64,000 nucleotides of DNA from Eoetvoesiella caeni (lineage in GTDB: Bacteria > Pseudomonadota > Gammaproteobacteria > Burkholderiales > Burkholderiaceae_B), in assembly GCF_003315175.1 (NCBI RefSeq), contig NZ_QNRQ01000011.1, forward strand, positions 62,001 through 126,000, in the 5' to 3' direction. The notes under the pieces are model-generated. The model was not told where the DNA came from, did no database searches, and saw only the letters and a list, made by a program, of their open reading frames with translations. Within the stretch, counting starts at the first letter, position 1. Every line of letters starts with the position of its first letter. Of this stretch, positions 56,616-64,000 are shown piece after piece. A program made the translations under genes and the position numbers.

Positions 56616-56686
56616 TTATCCACCGCGCCAATAACAAGCTCTTGTTATTCGTTAGAGAGCTTTTAAAGTTAGATATAAAGTTAAGG
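56616..56686. other. Origin-like elements: DnaA-box-like site, inverted repeat, AT-rich stretch
   Basis: TTATCCACC (56616-56624) differs by one base from the DnaA box TTATCCACA. AATAACAAG-CT-CTTGTTATT (56630-56649) is a perfect 9-bp inverted repeat. The following 56650-56686 is strikingly AT-rich for this GC-rich element, as in a DNA-unwinding region. Together with the iterons it suggests an origin of vegetative replication. Confidence 0.55.
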
Positions 56687-56729
56687 GCCGGAAAAACCCT
56701 TGCGGCCGCTGAAGTTAGCGGCGATTTGC

Positions 56730-56792
56730 GCGCCTGATAGCACGATACCGCTGCGCCTGATAGCACGAGTCCCGGCGCGCCCGATAGCACGA
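56730..56792. repeat. Three iterons downstream of repA (candidate oriV)
   Basis: Three direct repeats: GCGCCTGATAGCACGA at 56730-56745 and 56753-56768, and GCGCCCGATAGCACGA (one change) at 56777-56792. The spacing of 23 and 24 bp is close to two helical turns, typical of iterons that bind a replication initiator. They sit 40 bp from the end of repA. Confidence 0.75.
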
Positions 56793-56831
56793 GCCCATTC
56801 ACAGCTTGTCCCGCTTTCATCCCCACGGTTA

Positions 56832-57671
56832 TCAACGTGCCGTGGACGGCACGGGACGAAAGGCGAGGATTTCCGGTGTGCCGGGCCAGCGTTCGACGGA
56901 CAGCACGTAGCCGGGCAGCGACTGGCGCGCGGCCAGCAGGCGCAGGTCGCGGGCGAAGTCGCGCGGCTGCGCCAGGCTGCCGGACTTGCGGTACAGGTAG
57001 GGAAAGTCGAACTGCCAGCCGTCGCGCTGCTTGCCGCCGTGCTTGCGCACCAGGCGGTACAGCCAGCGCTCGATGCCGCCGGTGAGCTTGAAGTAAGCCG
57101 GGTCGATGGTGAGCACCAGGGCTTCGTCCAGCACGCCGGCAAAGAACCAGTCCGGCAGGATGAGTTCGAGGCCGAGCGGCACGCCCTTGGCGTCCGTCCG
57201 CTCCTTCCACTCGTTGATCCACGAGAAGCGGTGCAGGCGCCGCCCGGTCGTCTCGCGGATCGAGGTGGCAATCGTGGTCGATTGCAGGCGATCCAGCGCA
57301 GCCTTCAAGCGCTGGTAGTCGCGCAGCGACGTGCCGCGCCCGATGAAGCGCAGGATCTCGTAGGGCGTGGCCTGCATCCTGCGCGATGGGCGAATGCCTG
57401 CGTCGCGCGCTTCGACGATCTGGCTGGCGGCCCAGATGAGGATGTCGGCATCCCAGATGGTGGCGATGCCGTGCTCCTGCGTGCCTTCCACGCGCACGGT
57501 GACGCCGCCGGAGCGGAAGTCGATCGGCGCGGTGCGGCGCGATTTCGCCAGCGAGAAGAACGGATAGGCCATCAGGTCTTGTGCGTCGCGCGGCGCCATG
57601 TCGCCCGGCAGCGCACGGAACAGGTCGAGCTGTTCGCGCTCCTTCTCCGAGCTGGACACGACGAGGGCCAC
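56832..57671 (-). CDS. repA: Replication initiator protein RepA
   Basis: 279 residues of the RepA family found on IncP/IncW-like plasmids and Tn4371-type ICEs: QDLMAYPFFSLAKSRRTAPIDFRSG is the family start, followed by two winged-helix parts (QATPYEILRFIGRGTSLRDYQRLKAALDRLQSTTI; PAYFKLTGGIERWLYRLVRKHGG). The GTG at 57671 is placed 14 bp after the alpA-like stop; a second GTG at 57659 is possible. Three iterons lie just beyond its end, supporting a real initiator role. Confidence 0.88.
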   Translation of the reverse strand: MALVVSSSEKEREQLDLFRALPGDMAPRDAQDLMAYPFFSLAKSRRTAPIDFRSGGVTVRVEGTQEHGIATIWDADILIWAASQIVEARDAGIRPSRRMQATPYEILRFIGRGTSLRDYQRLKAALDRLQSTTIATSIRETTGRRLHRFSWINEWKERTDAKGVPLGLELILPDWFFAGVLDEALVLTIDPAYFKLTGGIERWLYRLVRKHGGKQRDGWQFDFPYLYRKSGSLAQPRDFARDLRLLAARQSLPGYVLSVERWPGTPEILAFRPVPSTAR

Positions 57672-57685
57672 CCGCGCGCCGGCTG

Positions 57686-57976
57686 TCAGCGGCCATCGCG
57701 GTAATCGCCGGCATGGCGTTCGGCGTACTCGGGATCGGACGTGGCCTCGAAGCTGCGCGCATCGGCCCAGGCGTCGAGGTCGGCCACCGCGTACATGACG
57801 CGGCGGCCGAACTTGCGAAAGCGCGGGCCGCCGCCGATCACGCGCTGCTTTTCCAGCGTGCGCGGCGACAGGCGCAGGTAGTCGGCGGCTTCGTCGTTGG
57901 TCAGGTAGCGCGAAGGCTGGGCGGGCTGCTGCTGGGCAGCGGGGGCGGCTTGCGGCCGCAGCGGTGCGGGTCTCAT
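57686..57976 (-). CDS. AlpA/excisionase-like HTH protein
   Basis: 96 residues. A MerR-like helix-turn-helix is visible: RYLTNDEAADYLRLSPRTLEKQRVIGGGPRFRKFGRRVMY, then DLDAWADARSFEATSD. Such proteins regulate ICE excision or transcription; which applies here is not shown. repA begins 14 bp downstream. Confidence 0.85.
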   Translation of the reverse strand: MRPAPLRPQAAPAAQQQPAQPSRYLTNDEAADYLRLSPRTLEKQRVIGGGPRFRKFGRRVMYAVADLDAWADARSFEATSDPEYAERHAGDYRDGR

Positions 57977-58059
57977 GGCGTGAACCTCCATCGGTCTGAA
58001 TCGCCGACCACAACAGCGCGGCCGGATGGAGGCAGTCTCAGAAAAGAAAGGCGCTGTGC

Positions 58060-58842
58060 TCAGGGACGTTTTGCGAGGGATGCGAAACGTCCCTGCGTGT
58101 GCGGATGAAGCTGCGCGAGACGGCGGTAGCCGCCGCGCATCAAGGTCTGGCCCCGCCGCACCAGGCGGCGCACGCGAGCGCGCAGTGCGCCATCCGCGTG
58201 CCAGTCTCGGGTGACGGCCGCCGCACCGAACAGCACGTCCGCCACGGTGCGCAGGGATGCGCCGGCCAGCGTGCCGTCGAGGGCCTGCAAGGTGCGCAGT
58301 TCCAGCAGCGCGGTCGTCGAGGGACGCGGCCCGGCCAATGCTGTCGGTGCGGTCGCCACCAGTTTGTCCAGCTCGCCCACCAGTGCGCGGCAACGCGAAC
58401 AAGGATCGGGCGATGCGCGCACGGCATAGGCGAAGGCCATGCCATCCGCCAGATCGGACGCGAAGGCCAGGCGCAGACAGCAGCCGGCCCAGCGCGTGGC
58501 GAGCACCAGCCGCCGTCCATCGTGGATCAGGTGCTTGCGACCTGGCAGATGCCAGAACGCAAAGCGTTCGGCATCGGGCGGTGGATCGGTGTCGGGATAG
58601 AGCTGCACCACACTGTCGTGGTCGGGAAACCAGGCCGGGTGCGCGTCGCGCGCATCCAGGGCCGGGTCTTCCAGCAGGCGCAGGCCCCAGTGCTGGGCCG
58701 CTCCGGGATGACGGCGACGGCGCAGCCAGTCGCGCCGATAGTCGGGGTGGCGGCGCAAGTATTCCCATGCCAACGCGGGGCCGTCCAGGTGCAGGACGTA
58801 AAGGTAAGCGGCACCGGGGCGCCAATGATCGGACTCTGCCAT
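58060..58842 (-). CDS. DUF2285 family protein
   Basis: 260 residues. N-terminal region HWRPGAAYLYVLHLDGPALAWEYLRRHPDYRRDW is shared by the regulator-like proteins of this ICE family, and the C-terminal DUF2285 half has a predicted helix-turn-helix. Function unknown, probably DNA-binding. Upstream of alpA-like and repA on the same strand. Confidence 0.85.
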   Translation of the reverse strand: MAESDHWRPGAAYLYVLHLDGPALAWEYLRRHPDYRRDWLRRRRHPGAAQHWGLRLLEDPALDARDAHPAWFPDHDSVVQLYPDTDPPPDAERFAFWHLPGRKHLIHDGRRLVLATRWAGCCLRLAFASDLADGMAFAYAVRASPDPCSRCRALVGELDKLVATAPTALAGPRPSTTALLELRTLQALDGTLAGASLRTVADVLFGAAAVTRDWHADGALRARVRRLVRRGQTLMRGGYRRLAQLHPHTQGRFASLAKRP

Positions 58843-58930
58843 GACGCAGCCTCCTGTCGGACAGCAGGGCTCGTCGCCACGGGCGTCAGGGGGAGCTACG
58901 GCTTCATCGGCGTATCGTCACGGGTACTCG

Positions 58931-59071
58931 CTAAACTGGCGGTGTCAAGACCGATTGGCTCCAGGGCATTGCACAGGTCGTCCGAATGCGACGGCTGCGC
59001 GAACAATGATGGTGCGCAGCAATGGACACGATGCCGCAAGCCGCAGCGGCAATCAGGACTGTTTTGGTCAT
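58931..59071 (-). CDS. Possible small protein, 46 aa
   Basis: MTKTVLIAAAACGIVSIAAHHHCSRS begins with a hydrophobic segment and ends with a Ser/Arg-rich part. No ribosome site is convincing. Listed with low confidence because it sits in an otherwise empty 356-bp gap between DUF2285 and DUF2958. Confidence 0.3.
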   Translation of the reverse strand: MTKTVLIAAAACGIVSIAAHHHCSRSRRIRTTCAMPWSQSVLTPPV

Positions 59072-59198
59072 GCCCGCACTTCGCCGGTGCATGAGTGGCG
59101 ATTGATGCGCGGGCGGTCTGAACTCAGACCGAAATAGACACAGTGCGCCGCGCTTGGCAGCGCTGTGCTGGCCCGCGATTGCGGGCCAGCGGGGCCGG

Positions 59199-59546
59199 TC
59201 AGTCGATGATCGACCCGTTGCGCTGTGCCAACCGCGTGTATTCCGACAGCGTGCGTGTGGCGACGAAGTACAGATCACGTTCGACGGGCAGCTTCAGCGG
59301 CCCGACGATGGACGCCAGCTCGGACAGCCGCACGGTGCCTTCCTCCGGCATACCCAGGCCCAGGTCGCACAAGCCGTAGGCGGTGTCGCCATCCTCGGGA
59401 TCGAGTTCGGTCAGCAGCCAGGTTGCGTGTGCGTCCGGGGTGAACAGCTTGACCACCGGCAGCGGGTCGATGCCCGCGCCTTCGGCGCGAGCGCGGCCGT
59501 TGGCGAGCAGTTGCGCGCGTTGTTCGTCGGTAATGAGTGTCTTCAT
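59199..59546 (-). CDS. DUF2958 family protein
   Basis: 115 residues: MKTLITDEQRAQLLANGRA, VKLFTPDAHATWLLTELDPEDGDTAYGLCDLGLGMPEEGTV and a C-terminal LPVERDLYFVATRTLSEY. These match DUF2958, a small family common on conjugative elements and of unknown function. A stem CTGGCCCGC / GCGGGCCAG (59168-59189) follows the stop. Confidence 0.85.
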   Translation of the reverse strand: MKTLITDEQRAQLLANGRARAEGAGIDPLPVVKLFTPDAHATWLLTELDPEDGDTAYGLCDLGLGMPEEGTVRLSELASIVGPLKLPVERDLYFVATRTLSEYTRLAQRNGSIID

Positions 59547-60002
59547 GGTCGCTTCCTCTTGAAGGGTTCGCTCCACGGCGGAGCGAGGCGACAGAAGGCG
59601 CACGCGCCAAGCGCGGCCGTCATACCCCAACACGGTCCGGTGCGGGCCGGGGTTGACGGCAAGCGGCGTGCGCCAGGCTCGCGTGCTTGTTCGCTGTGGG
59701 GTGAACCGGGAAAGCGGCACTGATTCGCACGAAGCCGACGATGCACGCATGTGCTTGCACACCAATCCGCAAAGCCGGATTCGTGGAAGTACGGAAAACC
59801 TTGAAGCAGGCGAAGCGTATTTGCAGAAGCTCACGGAAGCGCACTCGCGGCAATCACCGAATCAACGGAAGCACGAAGGCGGCAATCCGCCTTTGCGCAT
59901 CCACCCAAAGCCGGCCCGGCGGGCCAGCAGCAAGTGCTCGAATCGTAGGGTAAAAGCGAGGAAAGAGTTATCTTTAACGTGGTTTTAATTGTGCCGTGAA
60001 TC
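59547..60002. other. Non-coding divergent region between DUF2958 and XRE regulator
   Basis: About 450 bp without a supportable gene. The last 50 bp before the XRE start are AT-rich (GAAAGAGTTATCTTTAACGTGGTTTTAATTG) and are the likely promoter area. An open frame of 111 codons at 59653-59988 has no protein-like features. Confidence 0.5.
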
Positions 60003-60028
60003 GACGCTTCTGTGTATGCAGAAGCGTC
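60003..60028 (+). promoter_or_regulatory. Inverted repeat enclosing the XRE start codon
   Basis: GACGCTTCTG (60003-60012) and CAGAAGCGTC (60019-60028) are a perfect 10-bp inverted repeat whose 6-nt loop contains the ATG at 60016. It may be an autoregulatory operator or an mRNA hairpin over the initiation site. Confidence 0.6.
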
Positions 60029-60306
60029 CAATCCAGCGCGGCCGACCGGCCGGCGCCACCACCTTCGAGGCCGAGCCGGCACGGGCTTTCGGCGAGGCGG
60101 TGCGTGCGCTGCGCACGGAGCATGGTGTGGCGCAGGAGGCGCTGGCGCATCTGGCCGGCGTCGAGCGCTCGCACATGGGCAAGGTGGAACGCGGCGAGCA
60201 CATGCCGACGCTCGCGCTCATCCTCAAGATCGCGCGAGCGCTCGGGTGCAGTTCGACCGAGCTGATGGCGGAGACGGAACGCCGCCTGGCGGCATCCGAG
60301 TCGTAG
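60016..60306 (+). CDS. XRE-family helix-turn-helix regulator
   Basis: 96 residues. After a basic start (MQKRPIQRGRPAGATTFEAE) comes a complete HTH_XRE: AFGEAVRALRTEHGVAQEALAHLAGVERSHMGKVERGEHMPTLALILKIARALG. The only backbone gene on the plus strand here, hence probably a controller of the ICE. No Shine-Dalgarno sequence is visible before the ATG. Confidence 0.88.
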   Translation: MQKRPIQRGRPAGATTFEAEPARAFGEAVRALRTEHGVAQEALAHLAGVERSHMGKVERGEHMPTLALILKIARALGCSSTELMAETERRLAASES

Positions 60307-60314
60307 CGAGAAGA

Positions 60315-60340
60315 GCGCCCCGCCACGGTGGGCGGGGCGC
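60315..60340. terminator. Hairpin between convergent XRE and DUF736 genes
   Basis: A perfect 10-bp stem GCGCCCCGCC / GGCGGGGCGC with a 6-nt loop, no T run. Probably separates the two convergent transcripts. Confidence 0.55.
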
Positions 60341-60351
60341 CGGGGCGGCTG

Positions 60352-60663
60352 TCAGGCCGCCGGTTTGCTGCGCGACCAGATCAAGTTGTGCGAGCCGTCT
60401 TCTTCTTCGATCAGGCGGGCGTAGATCGTCGCCGGGAACGACGGATCATCCAGCGTCACCGACAGGTAGGGCCGCTCGGCCTGGCTGACTTTCTTCCATG
60501 CCGCGCCGATGTCGTAGCCGCCCGCCGCCTGGATGCGGAAGTCGGGGGCATTCTCGCTGCCTTTGTCGTTGGGGACGAACTTGACCTTGACGTTCAGCGT
60601 CAGGGTGCGGACCGTGCCGGTGAAGCCGTCGTTCTGTGCGGTGAAGGTGCCGATGTTGGCCAT
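60352..60663 (-). CDS. DUF736 family protein
   Basis: 103 residues: MANIGTFTAQNDGFTGTVRTLTLNVKVKF, then SENAPDFRIQAAGGYDIGAAWKK and YLSVTLDDPSFPATIYARL. This matches the DUF736 family, very common on plasmids and ICEs, function unknown. AAAGGAG stands 7 nt ahead of the ATG. Confidence 0.92.
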   Translation of the reverse strand: MANIGTFTAQNDGFTGTVRTLTLNVKVKFVPNDKGSENAPDFRIQAAGGYDIGAAWKKVSQAERPYLSVTLDDPSFPATIYARLIEEEDGSHNLIWSRSKPAA

Positions 60664-61261
60664 GATGTTTGCTCCTTTCGGGTTGCCAAGGTCGCGCCCA
60701 TCGCGTCCTTGTTGTGATCCGGTCGGCGGGGGACGGGCGGGCTGCATCGCGTAGCGGCCGCAACAGCGTGGAGGACCGGGAGGCGCAAAGAATTTGTCCC
60801 GCGAGGAATGCGCGCAGCGCAGGGGAAATTGTTTGCGCCGGACGGTTGCAGCCAGGAAGCCCGAGGCGCAGCCGTGCCCCTGCCAGGATTCACAACGAAC
60901 CAAGGACGCAACGGGCCGAACTGACCCGAATGGAGCGATGGCCGGCTCGGCGCTCCGCATGAAGGCTTCGCCGGCACGCGCCCTGATGCCGGCAAGGTCT
61001 GACCCGCAGCGACAGGCGGGAATGTCCTCTGCATCCAGTGGTGGACGGCTTGAGGCGTGTTGTGGATTCGTCATGGCAAAGGCCGTGGGGCATGTCGGTG
61101 AACAGGCCGGCGTGACGGCCCGGACAGCCCACCGTCAGCGTCGAGGACGGCACGCTTTCGCACAACCCAGCGCAGCCAAGTCAGGCGTAGCCCCGCGCAC
61201 CGCCCACCGTGGCGGGGCGCTGTGGAAACCTGGCCCGCTTGCGGGCGCCGATTGCCGAACC
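60664..61261. other. Non-coding gap upstream of DUF736
   Basis: About 600 bp in which no reading frame on either strand has both a ribosome site and protein-like composition. It should contain the DUF736 promoter (minus strand). A plus-strand terminator at its right end hints at an unrecognised transcript. Confidence 0.4.
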
Positions 61262-61325
61262 GCGCACAAGGCATTTGTGCGCCGCCACGTCGCCGCCTGA
61301 TTCAAGGCGGCGACGTGGCGTTTTT
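61262..61325 (+). terminator. Tandem hairpins with T run, plus strand, no gene assigned
   Basis: First hairpin GCGCACAA / TTGTGCGC (61262-61282), directly followed by a perfect 15-bp stem CGCCACGTCGCCGCC / GGCGGCGACGTGGCG (61283-61320) and TTTTTGCTTT. The second is a textbook Rho-independent terminator for plus-strand transcription, yet no plus-strand gene lies upstream closer than the XRE gene. Confidence 0.75.
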
Positions 61326-61341
61326 GCTTTGGCCGTTGAGA

Positions 61342-61369
61342 CCGGGCGCGGCAGATGTGCCGCGCCCGG
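61342..61369. repeat. Additional perfect hairpin
   Basis: 12-bp arms CCGGGCGCGGCA / TGCCGCGCCCGG with a 4-nt loop, between the plus- and minus-strand terminators. Confidence 0.6.
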
Positions 61370-61384
61370 ATTTTGAAGTGCAGC

Positions 61385-61414
61385 AAAAAGCCCCGGCGCG
61401 GTTTGCGCCGGGGC
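61385..61414 (-). terminator. Rho-independent terminator of the ParB-like gene
   Basis: On the minus strand a perfect 10-bp stem GCCCCGGCGC / GCGCCGGGGC with a 5-nt loop followed by TTTTT, 20 bp after the stop of the ParB-like gene. Confidence 0.88.
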
Positions 61415-61433
61415 CATGCTTCACGCGGCTACC

Positions 61434-63458
61434 TCATGCCGCCCGCGTTTCCGCCGCTTCGGTGTTGGCCTCGGCGTCAGCTTCCTGCGGCGCTGTGTCT
61501 TGCGCCGTGCCGCACTCTGCCACGAACAGGGCGGGCATCCAGCCTGTGCCTTCGGCCAACCGCTCGGCCTCGCTGGCAATGTCGGTCTTCTTGAGCTTGG
61601 ACAGCCGGGTGACGTGCGACGGTGCGAACTGCTGCACGGCTTCCAGAATCACGGCCTTGGACACATGGTTGAAGTAACCTTCGGCGGTCGGTTTCCACCA
61701 TGCGGCCATGTCCAGTCCGACCGTCTGCGCCAGTTCCGCGCCGGGCTGGTGCTGCGTGGCGCGTGGCGTTACCACGTCCACGGTGGCGGCGACGCATACG
61801 GCCAGCAGCCGCACCAGTTCGTCCTGCGGCAGTGCCAGCAGAGTGGCGAACAGGTCGGCATCATCCTGCGGTAGCCGCTCGCCCCATGCCTGTTGCAGTT
61901 CGCGCAAGGCGACGGCGGCAGGCGATTCCGGCCAGTCGGGCGCGTAGGCGTCCAGCCTGTCTTTCACGGTGAGGCGCACGCCAAGCGGCAGGGTGTGGCC
62001 GTAGTGGCTGTCCTGCAAGACGGTCTGCACCATGCCATGCACCAGCGTGGCCAGTGCTACCTGCGGATGCCGGGCCACTTCGATTTGCAGCGCGGCGGTG
62101 CGGTGCGCACTCAGACGCTGCGCCAGCCGGTCGGACAGGTTCGCGGCCTTCGGCGGTTCGGTGTCCTCGCCTTCATCGTCGTTCGCGTCTTCCGTGCCGG
62201 TGAAGCCTTGGCGCAGCTTTTCCAGTGTGCGCAGTGCCTTGGCCTCGGCCTCGCGCAGCAGCCCGCGATGAATCGCGGCTTCGCCGTCGCGGTCGATGGT
62301 GACGATGGCACCGGCGACGGCGCGCACGTCCGGGGCATAGTCCTGCAAGGCGTCCTGCACGGCTTGCAGTTCTGCGGCCACCGGCTCGCGCTGCTGTTCC
62401 AGCGCCTCGGCCTTGTCTTCGTCCTCGGCGTCGTAGGCGTCTTCCAGCGCCGCGTCAATCCTGTCGAGGCGGGCTTGCAGCGAAGCGATGCGGCGGGCCT
62501 CGCGGGCGTTCGGTTCGCGTTGCTGACGCGGGGCGTTCTGGAACGCCTGCCGTTCGGCGTAGCTCAGGTGCGGCACAGCTTCCACCCATGCCCAACCCTC
62601 GGCGCGCACGTCCTCGGCCAGCGCATCCAGCTTTCCGCGCACCAGCTTTTCCAGCAGCGGGGCATCGACCAGATAAGTGCCGCTGTCATCGTCTGCGAAC
62701 AGGTCGCGGCGAGTGCCGCCACCTGCCGCCGTGTAGGCGTCCAGCCCGACGAAGCGCACCAGCGGGTGCGTGGCGTCGATTTCGCGTTCGGTCAGGCGCT
62801 CGCGCAGCGCGGATGGATTGCGCTGCCAGTTCGGTGCGTCATAGAACGCGGTTTCCTGCGCGGTGTGGTCGTCGTTGATGGCAAGGGCCATCAACTGGTC
62901 GAGCGTCACAGCATCGGCGCGATAGTCCTCCATCAGGCGCGGCGAGACGTTCGCCAGCTTCAAGCGGCGCTGCACCACCAGCGGGGTGACGCTGAAATCG
63001 GCGGCAATGTCCTCGATGGGGCGGCCTTCCTTGACCAGCGCGGCGAATGCCTCGAACTGGTCGGCGGGGTGCATGGCCTCGCGCTGCACGTTCTCGGTAA
63101 GACTCACGGTGCGGGCGCTGCTATCGGCCACCAGCAGGCAAGGCACTTCAAAGTCACTGGCAATGCGCTTCTTCTTTGCCAGCAGCTTCAGCGCCGCAAG
63201 GCGGCGGTCTCCGGCTTCGACTTCGTAGTGCTCGTCATCCTCGGACTGACTGACGATAAGGTTTTGCAGCAGGCCGACGCGCTGAATACTCGCGGCCAGT
63301 TCCGGGATGGAAAGGCGGCGGTTGGTCTTGCGCACGTTGCGCTTGGACGGGCGAAGCTGCGACAGCGGCACCAGAATCAGGTTCTTGGTGGGGTCGGCCA
63401 CTTCCAGCGTGGCGGCGGTGTGGATGGCACGGGTTTCGGTTTGGGTTACGGCGTTCAT
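61434..63458 (-). CDS. ParB/RepB/Spo0J-family protein
   Basis: 674 residues. The N-terminal ParB nuclease/CTPase-like domain has GDRRLAALK at 83-91 and the box TENVQREAMHPAD at about 117-129, followed by a helix-turn-helix (GRPIEDIAADFSVTPLVVQRRLKLANVS). The long C-terminal part contains an acidic, coiled-coil-like section (RLDRIDAALEDAYDAEDEDKAEALEQQ). Such large ParB-like proteins are constant near the integrase end of Tn4371-type ICEs; DNA-binding or nuclease activity is inferred. Terminator directly downstream. Confidence 0.9.
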   Translation of the reverse strand: MNAVTQTETRAIHTAATLEVADPTKNLILVPLSQLRPSKRNVRKTNRRLSIPELAASIQRVGLLQNLIVSQSEDDEHYEVEAGDRRLAALKLLAKKKRIASDFEVPCLLVADSSARTVSLTENVQREAMHPADQFEAFAALVKEGRPIEDIAADFSVTPLVVQRRLKLANVSPRLMEDYRADAVTLDQLMALAINDDHTAQETAFYDAPNWQRNPSALRERLTEREIDATHPLVRFVGLDAYTAAGGGTRRDLFADDDSGTYLVDAPLLEKLVRGKLDALAEDVRAEGWAWVEAVPHLSYAERQAFQNAPRQQREPNAREARRIASLQARLDRIDAALEDAYDAEDEDKAEALEQQREPVAAELQAVQDALQDYAPDVRAVAGAIVTIDRDGEAAIHRGLLREAEAKALRTLEKLRQGFTGTEDANDDEGEDTEPPKAANLSDRLAQRLSAHRTAALQIEVARHPQVALATLVHGMVQTVLQDSHYGHTLPLGVRLTVKDRLDAYAPDWPESPAAVALRELQQAWGERLPQDDADLFATLLALPQDELVRLLAVCVAATVDVVTPRATQHQPGAELAQTVGLDMAAWWKPTAEGYFNHVSKAVILEAVQQFAPSHVTRLSKLKKTDIASEAERLAEGTGWMPALFVAECGTAQDTAPQEADAEANTEAAETRAA

Positions 63459-63538
63459 AGTGATAGCTCCTATCGGTCAAGGGATGCAGCGACGAAGGAA
63501 AGCGGCAAGGGCTGCTGCCTGCCCCTGCCGCGTGGGGT

Positions 63539-64000
63539 TCAGGCTTTCAACTGGCGCATGCCATCGGCGAGTAGCCACAGGGCGCGGTTCAGGCGCACGG
63601 ACTGGTCGATGCCCTGCACGGGGCGCGTGCGCTGGCGGCGTCCGTTGGCGCTGCGGCCCATCAGTCCGCCTTGCGTCAAGTTCTCCTGCGTGCGGTTGAA
63701 CACGCTCCACAGGTCGGGTCGGCGGTCGTCGAAGCGGCGCGAGGCCAGCACTTGGCTTTCGGTGATGGGTGCGGGCTTGTCCGGGTCGTCGTACTTGAGG
63801 GCCAGCGCGGCGCGGGCGAAAACTTCGGCCTCGCCGCTGTCCAGCGTGATGGCCTGCATGGCATCGCGGGATTCCTGCGCACGCTCGAAGCCATGCAAGA
63901 CTTCATAAGCGCCCTCGATGACATGGCCTGCCACGTCGCCTTTGTGGGGCACGCGCACGTCCGCCACGGTGTCGCCGCAGACAAGGCCATTGCTGCACAC
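63539..64000 (-). CDS. DUF932 family protein, 5' end missing
   Basis: The C-terminal 153 residues of a DUF932 (phage/plasmid-like TIGR03299-type) protein, cut by the right window edge: VFNRTQENLTQGGLMGRSANGRRQRTR is the recognisable end, after CSNGLVCGD at the edge. Function unknown, common on conjugative elements next to the ParB-like gene. Confidence 0.85.
   Translation of the reverse strand: MCSNGLVCGDTVADVRVPHKGDVAGHVIEGAYEVLHGFERAQESRDAMQAITLDSGEAEVFARAALALKYDDPDKPAPITESQVLASRRFDDRRPDLWSVFNRTQENLTQGGLMGRSANGRRQRTRPVQGIDQSVRLNRALWLLADGMRQLKA

Larger units (their letters stand above)
35376..64000. mobile_element. Tn4371-family integrative conjugative element (partial)
   Basis: The gene set and order are those of the Tn4371-type ICE backbone: parB-like, DUF736, DUF2285, alpA, repA, parA, DUF2840, traF, rlxS, cargo, traG, copG, trbBCDEJLFGI, DUF2274. 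The integrase end lies beyond the right edge. The opposite border is not resolved: it is either just left of DUF2274 (about 35.4 kb) or, if the defence operon is cargo, in 28.1-28.5 kb. Cargo in the usual slot between rlxS and traG is a LysR-cupin-porin module. Confidence 0.85.

Noticed and set aside
59653-59988. Plus-strand open frame of 111 codons upstream of the XRE gene
   Set aside because: No ribosome site, no hydrophobic core pattern, and it runs through the probable promoter.
60794-61300. Plus-strand open frame of 168 codons ending in the loop of the 61283 terminator
   Set aside because: Composition is that of random GC-rich DNA and no ribosome site precedes any of its ATGs; the terminator is reported, but not this frame as a gene.

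Overview
The window looks like chromosome of a betaproteobacterium, most likely Alcaligenaceae (Burkholderiales, Bordetella/Pusillimonas-like). This rests on the protein sequences and on the gene order dnaK-dnaJ, trxB/ftsK-lolA-rarA-serS; the family-level placement is inference. From about 35.4 kb to the right edge it carries most of a Tn4371-family integrative conjugative element (ICE).

Chromosomal part (1-28.1 kb). A 5'-truncated dnaK and dnaJ are followed by a double-domain M16 peptidase, a VWA/MoxR pair, two small periplasmic cytochromes c, a DUF1841 protein, icd (NADP isocitrate dehydrogenase), an OmpR-type two-component system with a DUF347 membrane protein, a VOC protein and a cbb3-like terminal oxidase operon. 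In that operon subunit I appears to carry a CcoS-like N-terminal segment; it is followed by a CcoO-like subunit, a membrane-anchored cytochrome c, a SCO copper chaperone and an unknown membrane protein. Then come an Smr-domain protein, trxB, ftsK, lolA, rarA, serS and an AlaA-type aminotransferase.

Defence operon (28.5-35.4 kb). Five plus-strand genes with overlaps or very short gaps: an AbiEi-like antitoxin, an AbiEii-like nucleotidyltransferase toxin, a PD-(D/E)XK (Mrr-like) protein with an unrecognised N-terminal domain, a HamA-like DUF1837 nuclease and a 1170-aa Ski2-like helicase resembling HamB (Hachiman). It lies between the last chromosomal gene and the trb end of the ICE, so it is either ICE cargo or a separate island abutting it. 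This is the most interesting part of the window.

ICE part (35.4-64 kb, genes almost all on the minus strand). Reading from right to left (direction of transcription): DUF932 (cut by the window edge), a ParB-like protein, DUF736, DUF2958, DUF2285, an AlpA-like HTH protein, RepA, three iterons and other origin-like elements, ParA, an RHH protein, DUF2840, TraF peptidase, a 400-bp hairpin-rich gap (candidate oriT), the RlxS relaxase, a cargo module (LysR, periplasmic cupin, OprO/P-type porin), a LysR-EexN pair, then traG-copG-trbBCDEJLFGI-DUF2274. An XRE regulator is the main plus-strand gene of this backbone. The integrase and both attachment sites are not visible. No rRNA, tRNA, CRISPR array or insertion sequence was recognised.
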